NCBI GenBank assembly: GCA_013339895.1
Contig: JABACO010000006.1
Coordinates: 9,616,531-9,680,530 of the forward strand
Source of the DNA: Ephydatia muelleri
Taxonomy: Eukaryota > Porifera > Demospongiae > Spongillida > Spongillidae
Direction of reading: 5' to 3'
DNA length: 64,000 nt
Part shown: piece by piece, positions 33,415-45,410 of the stretch
Layout of the letters: each line of letters opens with the position of its first letter
How positions within the stretch are numbered: the first letter of the stretch is position 1
Notes under the pieces: model-generated
The model's input: only the letters and a program-made list of their open reading frames with translations
Databases searched by the model: none
What the model was told of the DNA's origin: nothing
Position numbers and translations under genes: made by a program

Positions 33415-34149
33415 TTCCCCTCCATCGCAATATAATCTATGCACCATACTACTGAAAGCAGAGTACGTATATGCATGCATGTGCGCATGTATTGTAAACT
33501 ACGGTTAGGTCTTAGTCATTATCACGATTAAATTGCCCATGAGCTTCGGATGATGCCCAAGAGTCCATTTAATGACACACTGATTGCTTGAAATTTTCCC
33601 TTACATGTAATTGTTACTAGTGCTAATTAGAGCCTTGTGAGTGATTCTGAATTTGTATTCTCAGTGCGTAGACAATCTGTCTCAGTGTGTGGATAAAACA
33701 CATCATACTTATCACGGCACGTGTTTTAATTGAAAACCTCTGACCTTCCTATCATTTTATTTGGATGTGCCCCGACAGCGCATTTTTTTGACAATACAGT
33801 TATTGTTATCATGCCGGGTTGTGAATTAACATTCATGGTATTTGTATTGCTATTTAGAATGAGAACTGCTGAATGACACCCTGAGGAACCATCTTGAAGT
33901 ATATTGAATGACATTTCAAACTGCTTGTATGTTCCATCATTTGCTAACAGTGAAGGATATGTTAAGAAGCATATCAATAGGACTTGAGGTAATTAGACAA
34001 CATGCATGCAGTATCATAACTGGTACAACATGGAACACATCCGCTCAGCACGACATATGGCCGGTACAGATTGTTCTAACATTTTGCAACATCAGTATAT
34101 GGAAACAACCCATATATGTCATTTATTCTACTCATTTACTGCACAGTCG
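33413..34149. other. intergenic, no gene seen
   Basis: Open frames on both strands lack recognisable domains. Confidence 0.4.
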
Positions 34150-35030
34150 CAGGGGCGGATACAGGAATTTCGAAATGGGGGGGGGGGGGGGGGGGGGGGA
34201 GTATTAAAAATACTACTTATGACGCCATGCAAGTATCTCACACACGTTTGGTGGGTTTCTAGAAATAGATTATGCTCGTTCGCACAATGGGCTGTTGTAC
34301 GGTATCGGAATCCGGAACGTTGTATGGTCTCGGAATAGTCGATCGCAGAATCGGATCGATGCTGTATTGTTCAATCGCAATGTTTGCCCTCCAGGGCCAT
34401 ACTAATGGCCTGTGTTTTGTAAGCCATTGTATGTATATGATGCACATGTAAAGAAGATCCTAAAGTTACATGATGCATTGTTTGTGGGGGACCTAAATTT
34501 AGATGGGATAAGTTATGACATATCGAGAAATCGCCCATGCATCGGTGGTCATCTTGCATTTTATTTCAAATTGAATTCTAAATTATCTCATAAAATTCTA
34601 AAAATCGATTTAAATGTGTGCTGTTATTTTCACTGCAATAGAGTTAAGCAATGTTATGCGAAAATCAAGGCAAGAATCTAATTACTCCGCATCTAATTAT
34701 TAATTCATCTTCGTTTATTAATGAATTTTCCGCAGACTAAATCGGATGGAGTTTCTGCTACGTAAAACGTTCGGATGGAGTTTCTGCTACGTAAAACGTT
34801 ATGTTACGAAGTGCATATGCATATGCTCTAGCTCTTTGATACTAAGGCTATTGTAATCCGTTTCACCACAGATAGTTTCTATGCGTAAAAACGCTCAAAA
34901 GCTTATGCTTATCCCGATGCGCCTTTGAGTATATACATATACAGCTGGGCACTAGCCAATGAATTTGTACACCCCCACCCCCCCCCCCCCCCCCCCCCCC
35001 CACGTGCACCTCCCTCGAAACTCGCCACTG
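34150..35030. mobile_element. non-autonomous hAT-like element with poly-G/poly-C subterminal tracts
   Basis: The left terminus CAGGGGCGGATACAGG and the right terminus, which reads CAGTGGCGAGTTTCGAGG in reverse complement, share the CAGxGGCG start typical of hAT ends. The left end runs into a poly-G tract (34178-34199) and the right end into the matching poly-C tract (34979-35002). Flanking octamers CACAGTCG and CACACGCG agree at six of eight bases, compatible with an aged 8-bp target duplication. Inside, a 30-bp unit (CGGATGGAGTTTCTGCTACG...) is repeated in tandem at about 34742-34801. No transposase was found. Confidence 0.6.
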
Positions 35031-35194
35031 CACACGCGCGCCAGTCATGGTGCTATAACTCCATCTGTTGATTCATCGATGTTAACTAGGGTAGGTGTGG
35101 GTAAGATCCCTCCAAATGTGGGGGCATCACCGCATACACACAGAAGTACATATTAGAGCCACTGGTTATGAACTCCCAAGTACGGATTTAATAA

Positions 35195-35850
35195 AGGGTA
35201 ACCCCCCCCCCCCCCCTTACCTTCCCCAAAATCAGCATGAGTATATTGATGATAAATTGAGTTTGAGTGTACATGTGTGTGGAAAGACAGGTGTAGGCAT
35301 CTCTCTCAATTCTATCTAGGGGATTTGGAGAGAAGTTGGGGAACTTTGATTGACATCTCTTATCAATCACCTCAAGTATTCTGGCCTTTAATACAACTTC
35401 TACAACAATCTGCACATCTTTCACATCTGACTTCATGCTGTGATCAGTTGCCTCTGGATCGATGCCTGTCTGTCTCTCAAAACCAAGAGCAAGCCTCTCA
35501 AGGGAGGACACTGCTCTTGCAGCACGAGTGCAGCGCTCCCATGTTTGCTATTAATTGTTTGTAAAGCCTGTTTACATGCTCATTGTGGAGATCACAAGGC
35601 AGGTTGCGCCCTTTGCCACCATGGGTATTCCCCAGTTAGCTGGTGCACAAGGTTAGGCTGAAGAGTAGCAAATTGGAATTGTAGTCGAAGAGCCTCGAGT
35701 GCATACTTAGTCTTCCTCTCTGCATGGAAGTGAAGCATACACAACTTCCAACATCTGATGACACGTTCGCCATCTCCTTCCTTACAGGCATCAGTGAAAA
35801 GGTGTACTAAAGCTGTAAAGTGCCATAGAACACGTGCATAGCTCACTTGT
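35195..35850 (-). pseudogene. DUF6589-like protein relic
   Basis: Minus-strand frames give, in order, ALVHLFTDACKEGDGERVIR, CWKLCMLHF, YALEALRLQFQFATLQPNLV, then (after a frameshift near 35640) KGRNLPCDLHNEHVNRLYKQ, then (second shift near 35520) ERLALGFERQTG and HSMKSDVKD. The KEGDGxRxxRxWK...YxxEAxxLxxQ...RNxPxDLxxEHxNR order is the hallmark I associate with the DUF6589 family, common in invertebrate genomes and thought to be transposon-derived. The start is lost and at least two frameshifts are present. Confidence 0.55.
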
Positions 35851-36214
35851 ATACGCGTTGTGTATTTCTAAATGGAGCGCAATGAAAATCAACGGGCGAC
35901 ACACATAGAGACAAGGAAAACCAGCGCTGGGAACGAGGAGTATACGGAATCCAGGTTTCCAAAATAAACTACAAAAGCGAGACACAAAAGTAGCTGGCAG
36001 TGTTCTATTTTTTGCCCCCGTAACTTTAATATTAAAATAGGGCCTGGGGACGAGGCTAACCTGGAGGTGGGTGAGGATGGTATTACGATACAGTTTTTGT
36101 TATGAAAGAAGGGGGGTGGGTGTTTGGTGGGTGTCTTGGTTAGGAAAGGAGAGGGGTGGGTGTTTGATGGGACCAGATGAGCAGCCAAGTGTACAAAAGT
36201 GGACAATTACAGAC

Positions 36215-36480
36215 TGCCATCACCCACACACCCATGTCCAGGTAGGCGTGTGAGATGAAAGGAGACAGCTGGGCCCTGGATTCCAAGCAACCTAGGATCC
36301 AGTCGCGGTCCTTCTGCCCTCTACCCTTCCATTCCTTCTCAGCCTTCTCAATGTTTGCATTGTAGGTGTCACGCAATGCCTTGGCTTTGAGGTGTTGGTT
36401 GTAGTTGTCATTTGCTGTTTTGCGCTGCCCATCAGAAAGGCTGTGCCTCAATGTGACATTATACATGTGCGTGCGCACAC
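36215..36480 (-). other. unidentified coding-like segment, coiled-coil composition
   Basis: The minus-strand frame reads HSLSDGQRKTANDNYNQHLK and ALRDTYNANIEKAEKEWKGR, then ILGCLES. It is highly charged and helical. It may belong to the same degenerate gene as the DUF6589 relic to its left, or be an orphan exon. No family is recognised. Confidence 0.3.
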
Positions 36481-36680
36481 ACACACACACATACAACTCA
36501 GTGACACAACACTTGGGTAGTATATGCATGTGTGTAATCTAGCTTTCATGCATACGCAAACACTAGTCTGAGGACCCGACTACATCCCGAGACTAGTGAC
36601 ACACAGAAGCAAAAGGCGTATCACTTAGATAATGTACATGTTCTTGAATAGAAGAGCGAGCACACTGTAGAGACAGCTTT

Positions 36681-37593
36681 CAGGCCCGTAGGCAGCATTA
36701 GAAAAGTGGTCAGGCTGGTAACAGGACCAAACAAAATAGCAGCTAGGGGGTCTGGGGGAGCGCTGTCAGCTCCCCCAGCGGGGTCTGGGGCGGAGCCCCA
36801 GAAGCTAACGCATTTCCTCGAATCTGAGTGGCATTTTTGGCAGTAAAATTGCTATACCATGACTGATACAAGGCTCAATAATCTACTTGTTCTCCATGTC
36901 CATAAGGATCGCTGTGATTCACTAGTACAGGAGGATTGCCTAAATGAGTTTGTGTGTTGCAGTGAACATCGCCTTTCTCTGTTTGGCAAGTTTGACTTTG
37001 AGATACATGCATTGTTGCATTATTTAGTCAATATAATTGGTGTTGGGCAATAAGGCATTATAGGGAGTATATGTTTAAGTATATAATGAGTGCATATTGT
37101 TCGGAACTTTGATTCATTACATCTGACATCATGCAGGGAAAGATTTTATTGCCACATGCATCAATCTGCAATTTTTCTTGCATGCCAGAAACCTTGCTCC
37201 ACACTCCTGATTTCGCAAGCGCTCAAGAGTATTGCAGGTTAGCTGTGCTATTTCAGCTGACGATTGCTGAAAGTTAGCGTAGCCAGCCATGAGGTGCTCA
37301 CGTACGCACGTTGACTAAAATATAAATCATTTATCATTATAAATGTGACTGGTTTCAAGATGGAAACAAAAAATAGCAGCGGATTGCAATTACAAGTACG
37401 CACACAGCTACTCATTGGTCCAGAACTAAACAACCATGAAAAACTTTTTGCGGGTAAACTGTGAATATAATTATTATATACCGGGTATGCACACAATTTT
37501 ATATCGTTTTCAGCCGTTTCGTGAGGTGGACCTTGCATGGGCAAAAAGTGGTCAGGCTATAGCCCGAATGCCTGACCGGCTGCTACGGCCCTG
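36681..37593 (+). mobile_element. hAT element remnant with terminal repeats and transposase C-terminus
   Basis: The left end CAGGCCCGTAGGCAGC pairs with the right end GCTGCTACGGCCCTG, imperfect ~15-bp terminal inverted repeats. A further subterminal AAAAGTGGTCAGGCT is present near both ends. The pentamer GCTTT flanks both sides (36676-36680 and 37594-37598), possibly part of an original 8-bp duplication. Bases 36859-37053 encode MTDTRLNNLLVLHVHKDRCD and NEFVCCSEHRLSLFGKF, the end of a hAT transposase (RLNxLxxLHVHK...EHRLxxFG pattern). The rest of the transposase has been deleted. Confidence 0.75.
36859..37053 (+). pseudogene. hAT transposase C-terminal fragment
   Basis: A 64-codon frame starts at an ATG and contains the RLNNLLVLHVHK and SEHRLSLFGKF motifs found at the end of many hAT dimerisation domains. 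It is the only coding remnant in the element at 36681-37593. Confidence 0.65.
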
Positions 37594-37599
37594 GCTTTG

Positions 37600-39280
37600 C
37601 AATGTAAGAATTTAAGACACTGCCGCTTGGTTCCGCCATTATCTCTGCACGCACGATCGTTGTAGCAAAGCCCTCACGTGATCTCGTTGCCAACAAGATG
37701 TTGTTGTTTTATGTTGCAGTATCTAATTAACGCGCTGAATTAATACAGATCCACAATCGCAAGTGCACGTGATCCATGTGGGCATAACATAATCGCATAA
37801 ACAAATAGGTATCCGTAAAAATACGGCCTTAAATTATTGCGCCCAAAACAATTTAAAAATCTGAGGCAAGAAAAGTGGGGTCTAAAAATATTTTGACTAC
37901 TGTAAAAAATAAAGAAGTACATTACCTTTATTTTCCAAGTGCGACCTAATCACTATCTTATTTGAGCTAAGAATTATGATTGATTGAATACATTTATAAT
38001 TTGGTATGGAAAATAACATTTTGTATACATCTCTATGGAAAGTGCTATTTTGCAAAAAGGCAAGAAATATTTCATTGTAAAGAGATAGTTTTTTTTCTAC
38101 TGATAATCAAGACCTTATCATTCTGAAGCAAAATTGACTGCAACCTAAGGTGGGCGGATTGTAGTTAAGGCATTAATAATCAATGTGTTAAAAATCCATT
38201 CATTTTCTATGGAAGTTATACGGGAGTATACGCGAATATACAAACTGCAACAATTGTCAATTCCTTTTGACTGGGCATTTCTCCATATGAATCTTGTACT
38301 AAGTATGTATGTTTACTCTTATTATAGTAGATGCAAGTCACAGGCAACTGGATATTCGAAACTGGCTACTGATAACTTTTGAAATAGTAACCTCTTTTCT
38401 TGGTAAAAAACATTGTTTTGAAGCATTCATTTTGCCCTATTCGGCTATGATAAAAGTTAAAGCGATACCGCGGCATAAGTTTTGAACAAAAAGATTCTTG
38501 AAGTACCTATACCGATCGTAATGGTATATCACATGAAACTGATTATAGTGAACGGACATATAGGGACGACGCTTTATTAATTTACGGAGTTCTTTTTTGA
38601 ATTTAATAACATTGTTATTAACCACAGGCAATAGCTTCATAGCTTCATAGGAATAGGCGAAAGCGTTAGAATAATAAGAGCTAGTATACCTTTAGGAAAA
38701 AGCATGCATATAAGCAATCAAATCAGAGAAATTCTAAGTATGTGTCTGAGAAAACACCTTTCCTAGCCGTTCAAGTATCAGAAGGTTCAGTAGATGCTGT
38801 AATAACCAGTTTAATAAACATATGGCTCTTGGTTTTTGGAATTCCGACAAACCAAGTTAAGGATCCACTTTTCATGCTGATTTTTCTATCACCAAAGGTG
38901 CAAATTAATGACAACGTGACGTCACGAAGAGTATACGTGCGCGGGTTTGGGGACGAGACCACCTCACGTGACACCGATGGGTGTTCACCCTCAAGCGGGC
39001 GTACTTAACTTATGTACATGTTCGGATCCGGTCTCCAACAGTTTCACAACAAGAAAGGGGAGGATACACCCTCCGTTCCACGTTCCCAGGGTCAGGTTCG
39101 GTTCCCATATACTACTGATGTTCCCCCCAAACACGAAGTATTCTATATTGCGTATCCCGAAAACATGATGATTGGAATTGAAGTGACAATTTTGGGGGGA
39201 TTGATAAATTTGAAAAGCGAGCTGGAAAATATGGGTCATCCATATCATCATGGCAATAATTAATTTTAATAGTTTTACAG
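37600..39280. other. intergenic region upstream of the transporter
   Basis: No recognisable gene or element was seen. Several AT-rich, low-similarity ORFs occur. Confidence 0.4.
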
Positions 39281-39284
39281 GTGC

Positions 39285-39293
39285 TATATATAG
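39285..39293 (+). promoter_or_regulatory. TATA-like box upstream of the transporter gene
   Basis: TATATATAG lies about 150 bp upstream of the start codon at 39443. It is the only TATA-like motif at a plausible distance; function is inferred. Confidence 0.3.
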
Positions 39294-39442
39294 ATTGACC
39301 CGACCACTTGTAAATATACTCCTATGAACTTTTGAACCAGACGGTATGAGCAAGCAAATGTAGTTATGAATACTGCATGTATTTTATACTCGTATTTCAC
39401 ATATGTGTAGGTTAAACTGCATGATTGAAGATGCATTGCAGT

Positions 39443-42400
39443 ATGGCTAGCGCAGATCGGCGAAAGGAGAACTTCGAGCTGCTGTTAGCGATGGAACGTA
39501 CGACACTATCAGGGAAGCTATTTATCGGAACGCTAACGTTATTCGCTGCCATAGGCGGATTCCTTTTTGGGTACGATACAGGAATTATTTCTGGGTCGCT
39601 ACTGAAACTAAGAGTAGAGTTCGCCCTATCAGTCGCCTGGCAAGAGGCAGTTGTCAGTGTCACCGTAGGTGCAGCTGCATTATCGTCTATCGTTGCTGGT
39701 CCAAGCTGCGATATGTTCGGCCGGAGACCTGTGCTACTTGCTGCCTCAGTCGTATTCACCATTGGAGCGGTCTTAATGGGCGCTGCTCAAAACGCAATCA
39801 TGCTTTTAGTGGGGAGGATAGTCGTTGGACTAGGCGTGGGATTTGCGGCAATGGCGGTGCCAATGTACATAGCAGAGGTATCCCCGGCTAGCATAAGGGG
39901 AAAGCTGATACTGATCAACAGTATGTTTATTACCGGCGGAATGTTTTCAGCAACAGTTCTGGCAGGAGCGCTTAGCAGTCTACCCTTGCATATTGGATGG
40001 AGGTACGTACCGGGGATGCATGGTATTATGCACAAATTCATGCATCATGTTTCGTTTTTTTTTTTAATGTTTTTTTAATTTTATTTTATTTTATTTTTTG
40101 AGTGCAAATGCATGTCGTGTGGGTGTCAGCACCATTACGGATTGTTTCCCATCGGCGCGAACGCACACACACGCACACGCACACGCACCATGACTCTCGT
40201 AATTGCAGGATCATGCTGGGTCTCGCAGGGGTTCCGTCTGTGATCATGTTCGTGGGTTTTATTTTTCTGCCCGAGAGTCCTCGCTGGCTTGTGTTTCATG
40301 GTCACGAAGACAAGGCAAGAAGAGTTCTCCGTCAAATAAGAGGACATTCCGAGGTGGAAGAGGAACTGAAAATGATAACAGACGACTATCAGGAACACCT
40401 CAAATCTCACATAGGTCAGTTACCAAAACGTACAATGGACTGCATGTAAATATTAATCAGTGGCACAGCTTTAAGTGATTTATTTATTCCTCCAACACTG
40501 TGTTCATAAGTCAACATGTAAATCCTCAATGCGGAAGTCAACACGCATTACTCCAATGCATGTTGGCGTTTTGGTTATGTTGTATAAAAATAATATAATA
40601 GTATAACCAAAGAGCTTGACCTCGTGAAAATCACATTATTAGTAATAGTACCTGCTTCGTGAACCTTTTCCCATTCGATCCATTCAAGTTGTCGCACCCG
40701 ATGGTATTACAGTATGGTTTCTGTGCATTGAGGGCACGCTTTATTATTATTTAATTATCACCACTCAGGATGCATTCAGCAGGTGAAGAAGTTCTTCACG
40801 TCATATCCTATTATGATGGCGCTATTGGTCGGTTGTTCCCTACAAATGTTCCAGCAATTATGTGGCATCAATACAATCTTGTAAGCATTGTTTTGTGCAC
40901 ACGAAGCTTAGCATTTCTGATTGGCATTACTGTTAGACTAGGTAGTAGAGAAATGGAAGGTTGTTGATGAACAATTAAAAACATAGCATGCATTGATCAA
41001 ATCATTCTTAAATGACAATAACACTAACATTACTTGTATCAACATAACACAAGTGGCTAATGTGTTGCAGTGTTGCATGTCGTCATACAATGACATTTAA
41101 CAATGATTGATAAATGTATCAGATGAGCACAAAAATAGGGATTTGGCAAATATCTTCATCAGAGAATGTAGTATTAGGCATATTCAAGGATTTTGGTAAA
41201 ATAAGTGGTTTTTACATGGGGGGGGATAATGATATGGATCCATTGTTCAGTTGCAGAGAAGCATTCAGAATATGTTATCGGTTGTTTTGTTGTTTTCCTA
41301 CAGTATGAGGAACTCACCACTTTCAATTAGCCAGTTTTCATTCCTATTTAATAAAAGCAAATACTTTCATTTAACTAACCAACTGGCTACAGTTACACAG
41401 TTATGTTGATACTTCAAGATCTTTGGTCTTTTGCATTGCAGTGCACTAGTGGACTACCAGAGAAATGTATTAGCTTATTTCAGTCAAGCACAAGCCTTTT
41501 CCATGCACTGAAAACTGGTCCCCTTCCCTCCACTCCCCCTCCCCCACCCTTCTCACCCTCCAAATAAACATAAGAATAATGTATTAGTTGGTTATTCTAT
41601 TTGTATAATTAATTTTCCTTGCCACACCTAATTTGTGTTGATGGCAGCTTCATGATTGCTTCAGTTGATCAAATCTGGGATATCAGAAAGCATTTAATCA
41701 GTATCATTATTTCCATTCTTGGAGGTTTATCTCTTGTGTACAAGCTATGAGCAGCTATGAATAAAGTATAATTATCTTTATTTAAGTCAGGGCTCACCTT
41801 TATGGGTAATATCAGTACACAGGTAAAGAACAAATCATCCTCCAGATGGACACATTGTCCAACAGCAGTTTTACTTGAGTCATCAGATGAGATTACTGAT
41901 ATATTATAATCAAAATAGAATGCAATCGTTTTACACAGTTAGTGGAACACAAGATGACTGGAGGTATAATTAAACGCCTTTTTTTAGGTTACAAAGCAGA
42001 TTCTGACAAGTACATGTATGGGAGGTTTGCAGTCCACGTAAGGTAATGAAAAGATTAATTTTTTATGCTGCACAAAATGGGACAGTTTCCGCGAAAATTG
42101 CCCCACGGTTAAAATGTTCATCGCGTTTGAATCGCTATAACTTCCCAACGGAAAACGCTATCGACTTCCTATTTTCAACACTTCATACTACACCATTTCA
42201 CTATGAAGTGTTGAAATTAGGAAGTCGATAGCGTTATCCGTTGGGAAGTTATAGCGATTCACACGCGATGCATTTTTATAACATTTTAACCGTGGGGCAA
42301 TTTTCGCGGAAACTGTCCCAAATGTTCCTCCATTTGCATAGCCATTATATGTAGACACTTCACAAAACTGCTATATTCGAAACTATAGGTTATTGCTTGA

Positions 42401-43709
42401 TCTATTACACTGAGCATGTTTGCACACTGGTTTTGTTTTGCAAAGACAAAGAAAATAATCAGACACTTCGTCCTGTGTACATTGGATATTACAAGGATAA
42501 TCCATAATTATAACAGAATGCACACAGTCATCCAGCTACTTTACAGGTGTCATACAGATATAATAAATTGTATATCGGTTTTGGATACTGTAAATGTAAA
42601 ACAGGCTAGGCTTTGCATCCCTCGTGTGTGAACTCATAACTGCAGTGCAATTAGTGCTATGAGTGTCTAGATTTATCTTCCCATTTTTCCTACACATGTA
42701 TAACACAATTTGTACTTTAATGTGAAATGTGGTACTATAACAACATGTGTTCTTGGCAGTTGAGAAAATCTGTTAACCTTTCTCAATAAAACTTCATCCT
42801 TGACATATTTACTTGCATAGATACTACACAGCTTCTATCATTGAGATGGCTGGTTATGAAGACAATGATGCAATTTGGTTATCTGTTATTCCAGGATTTA
42901 GTAACTTCTTCTTTACTCTTGTTGGATTGGTTTTGGTGGACCGCCTTGGACGAAGAAAGCTCTGGTTCATCAGTAATGCAGGACTTGTGTTAGGACTTAC
43001 GATGTTGATAGCAGCGTTTTTGTTGAAAGACTCCCATGGCCTGAAAGCCACTCCTCTGTCGATAGATAGTACCTGTGGGTACAAATCTTGCTGGTCTTGT
43101 ACAGCAGATAGCAGCTGTGGATTCTGTGCTGACTATGACCCACATACACAGCAATACCTTCATGGCACTTGTAGTAATGGATTGGTTAATGGCAGCTACT
43201 TTAACAACATCAGCATCTGCGATCTGCACACAGAATATGTGAATAACTCAGGCAACTTAAGTTATACTCCCACTACACTGGAAAGGAAATGGTTTTTCTC
43301 ATCTTGTCCAGACTCCCTTTTTGGACCTTTAGCCATCATCTCTCTTTTTGTGTACCTTGCCTTCTTTGCTCCTGGAGTGGGTCCTCTTGCTTGGACTATC
43401 AATGCAGAAATCTACCCAACCTGGGCCAGAAGTACAGGGATTGCTTTAGCAACTAGTACAAACTGGGTTTTCAATATGATAGTGTCGATAACATTTTTGT
43501 CTTTGGTTCATGCTCTGGGTCAGCCATTGACCTTCGGGTTGTACACAGTTCTATCGTGTATTTCTTTGTTTTTCGTGATGCTATTCCTGCCAGAGACCAA
43601 GGGGAAAACACTGGAGGACATGGAGCACCTATTTCAACGTCCATACTTTATGCGATGGTGCAGGCAACGAATACTGTGGAAGAGGTTGCAGGAAGAACAA
43701 GAGGAATAA
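39443..43709 (+). CDS. SLC2A13: SLC2A13/HMIT-like proton-coupled sugar (myo-inositol) transporter, four exons
   Basis: Exons 39443-40002, 40209-40414, 40769-40880 and 42821-43709 have agreeing phases and give 588 residues; an ATG at 39431 would add four. Landmarks of the SLC2 major-facilitator family in order: GGFLFGYDTGIISGS in the first helix, DMFGRRP loop, PMYIAEVSPASIRGK, GWRIMLGLAGVPSV across the first junction, PESPRW, QQLCGINTIL (Cys where QQLSGIN is usual), DRLGRRK, PLAWTINAEIYP, and PETKGKTLEDME at the C-terminus. A long extracellular loop with CWSCTADSSCGFC and several NxS/T sites lies between helices 9 and 10, the feature that separates HMIT from glucose transporters. In mammals this protein co-transports H+ and myo-inositol. 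Substrate here is inferred. AATAAA lies at 43868. Confidence 0.88.
40881..42820. other. intron 3 of the transporter gene
   Basis: This 1.9-kb intron holds a GT/pyrimidine-rich stretch (41520-41555) and the 243-bp foldback element at 42078-42320. Confidence 0.7.
42078..42320. mobile_element. 243-bp foldback MITE
   Basis: It starts TGGGACAGTTTCCGCG and ends in the exact reverse complement, and is nearly palindromic throughout: inner arms GCTATAACTTCCCAACGG, ACGCTATCGACTTCCTA, AACACTTCATA. The centre is near 42197. It shares its terminus with the element at 55952-56524 and the inner TTCCTATTTTCAACAC module with 11545-12245. Confidence 0.85.
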
Positions 43710-43867
43710 TAGAAGAGGATTTATTGCTCTTTTATTTACATGTTTGCTTCTAGTAATGAAGTGATGATGTCTATGTAGTGATTATGCAATTGCCACATCA
43801 TTGGAAATGTGCACACATTCTGGTATGCATAGTTTGATTCATGAGTGCAGTGTATACCATATGCCAA

Positions 43868-43873
43868 AATAAA
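43868..43873 (+). terminator. polyadenylation signal of the transporter gene
   Basis: AATAAA lies about 160 bp after the stop codon. Confidence 0.5.
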
Positions 43874-44968
43874 GTTTGTGACAAAAGTAGATTGTGATAA
43901 TTGAAAGAACAAGATGTATTGCTCGGCTGGTGTTCATGAATAGATCAAGTTGAGGCTGACCAATTCAATTATAAACTTTTCCAATAATCAGTTCTATTAT
44001 AATGTTAAGGACTTGGCCGGGTGTGCAAGACTTGTACATCTACCATCCTCTTCAATAGGAATGTGTAACCCAACTTGGCAATTTTGTGAATATAAGGCTG
44101 AATGATGTAAAATGTATCATGGCAAGATTAAGTGCAAGGCAGGGGTGAAATTAATAAAGAAATCACAATTGTTGAACACAGTTTGAAAAATAAATTCAAC
44201 ACTGTATGGTAGGCTCAACTTGGTTCTAGTCAGAGCAAATGCAAGGGCACTGCTATCCCGAGCATATGGCGTCGACTCTGACATCCCAGCTTAACTATAG
44301 GTTGGCAATCAGCTGTTCAAACATAGTCGTCGTGTATTTTGTGTGTGCTCATTTACATAGTAGTAATAGCGTGCATTACCTGCTGTGGTGCTGTGTACAA
44401 TCTATGTTTAGTATTATTGGTATATGTTATTAATATCACTGTATATGTATTTCAATAATAACAATTAAAAATAAAATATTATTAAAAATAAATAAAAATT
44501 CTCATGCGTGTCCAAATCTACATAATTCCACAATGAAACGATACATGCACCTCCATTTTATCTGGCCTTGCAACCGCGAACTGTGACAAGAGTGCTGTGG
44601 TCTGCTCAACACAAGCACATTGCATTTTTAATCAGAGATTTGGGATCTATGAGCTGCTGTATCAATAAATAATGGTATTGTTCCAATGGAGTGTGATGCA
44701 TTCTAGATAGGCTGACACCACAATACCAAATTAAACTATAAATCTGGTGTAATAATTAGCCACCTTGTAAAATATTCAGTAACACCCTCACATTAGTACC
44801 AGCATCTGTAAACAGTATATGGTTGCTTAGAGATACACTACTTCAGTAAATTACAATTGATATCCACCGGTGAAGCATGCAATTGTATTAGCAATGTGAT
44901 CTCCATCGAATGTCAAATAACAATGGGCTTGCTCATATGTGTCTACTTTGCAATGCTCTGCCTGCGTT
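43874..44968. other. intergenic between transporter and ASCC2
   Basis: The two genes are convergent here. No additional gene was recognised. Confidence 0.5.
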
Positions 44969-45120
44969 ATTATTTGCATGTAGCTGTTGAACACAATTTT
45001 TTAATCTCAACTCGATGTGCTATATTATGATGAAATACAACCACGTGGTTGTATTTCATCATAATATAGCACATAGAGTTGAGATTAAAAAATTGTGTTC
45101 AACAGCTACATGCAAATAAT
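44969..45120. repeat. 152-bp near-perfect palindrome
   Basis: Two 76-bp arms with a single mismatch (CTCGATG against CATAGAG) meet at CCACGTGG (centre 45044/45045). The arms contain TTTGCATGTAGCTGTTGAAC and TATTATGATGAAATACAACC. There is no spacer loop. It lies just downstream of the ASCC2 stop and could form a long hairpin in the 3' UTR region. Confidence 0.9.
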
Positions 45121-45410
45121 AATGCATGTCACTTATTTAATTTGTGTGGATTAAACCCCTTCCTGTCCTTGTTCATCAATAGTCCTGATAATAAATGCCT
45201 ACATGTAAAAGTATATATACACATAACTGTTTTGAGTGAGTGCAGTGTGACAAAATTCTAGTGACATGAACATGTAAATGATAGCAAGAAAATTAGATCA
45301 CTCTGATAAAATTGAAATAATCAATCAAATTGATATCAGTAACCAATGCAGTAAAGTACATGTAGTTTTCATGTAAAACATACACCTGTGAACATGCAAC
45401 ATGTTTTGTT

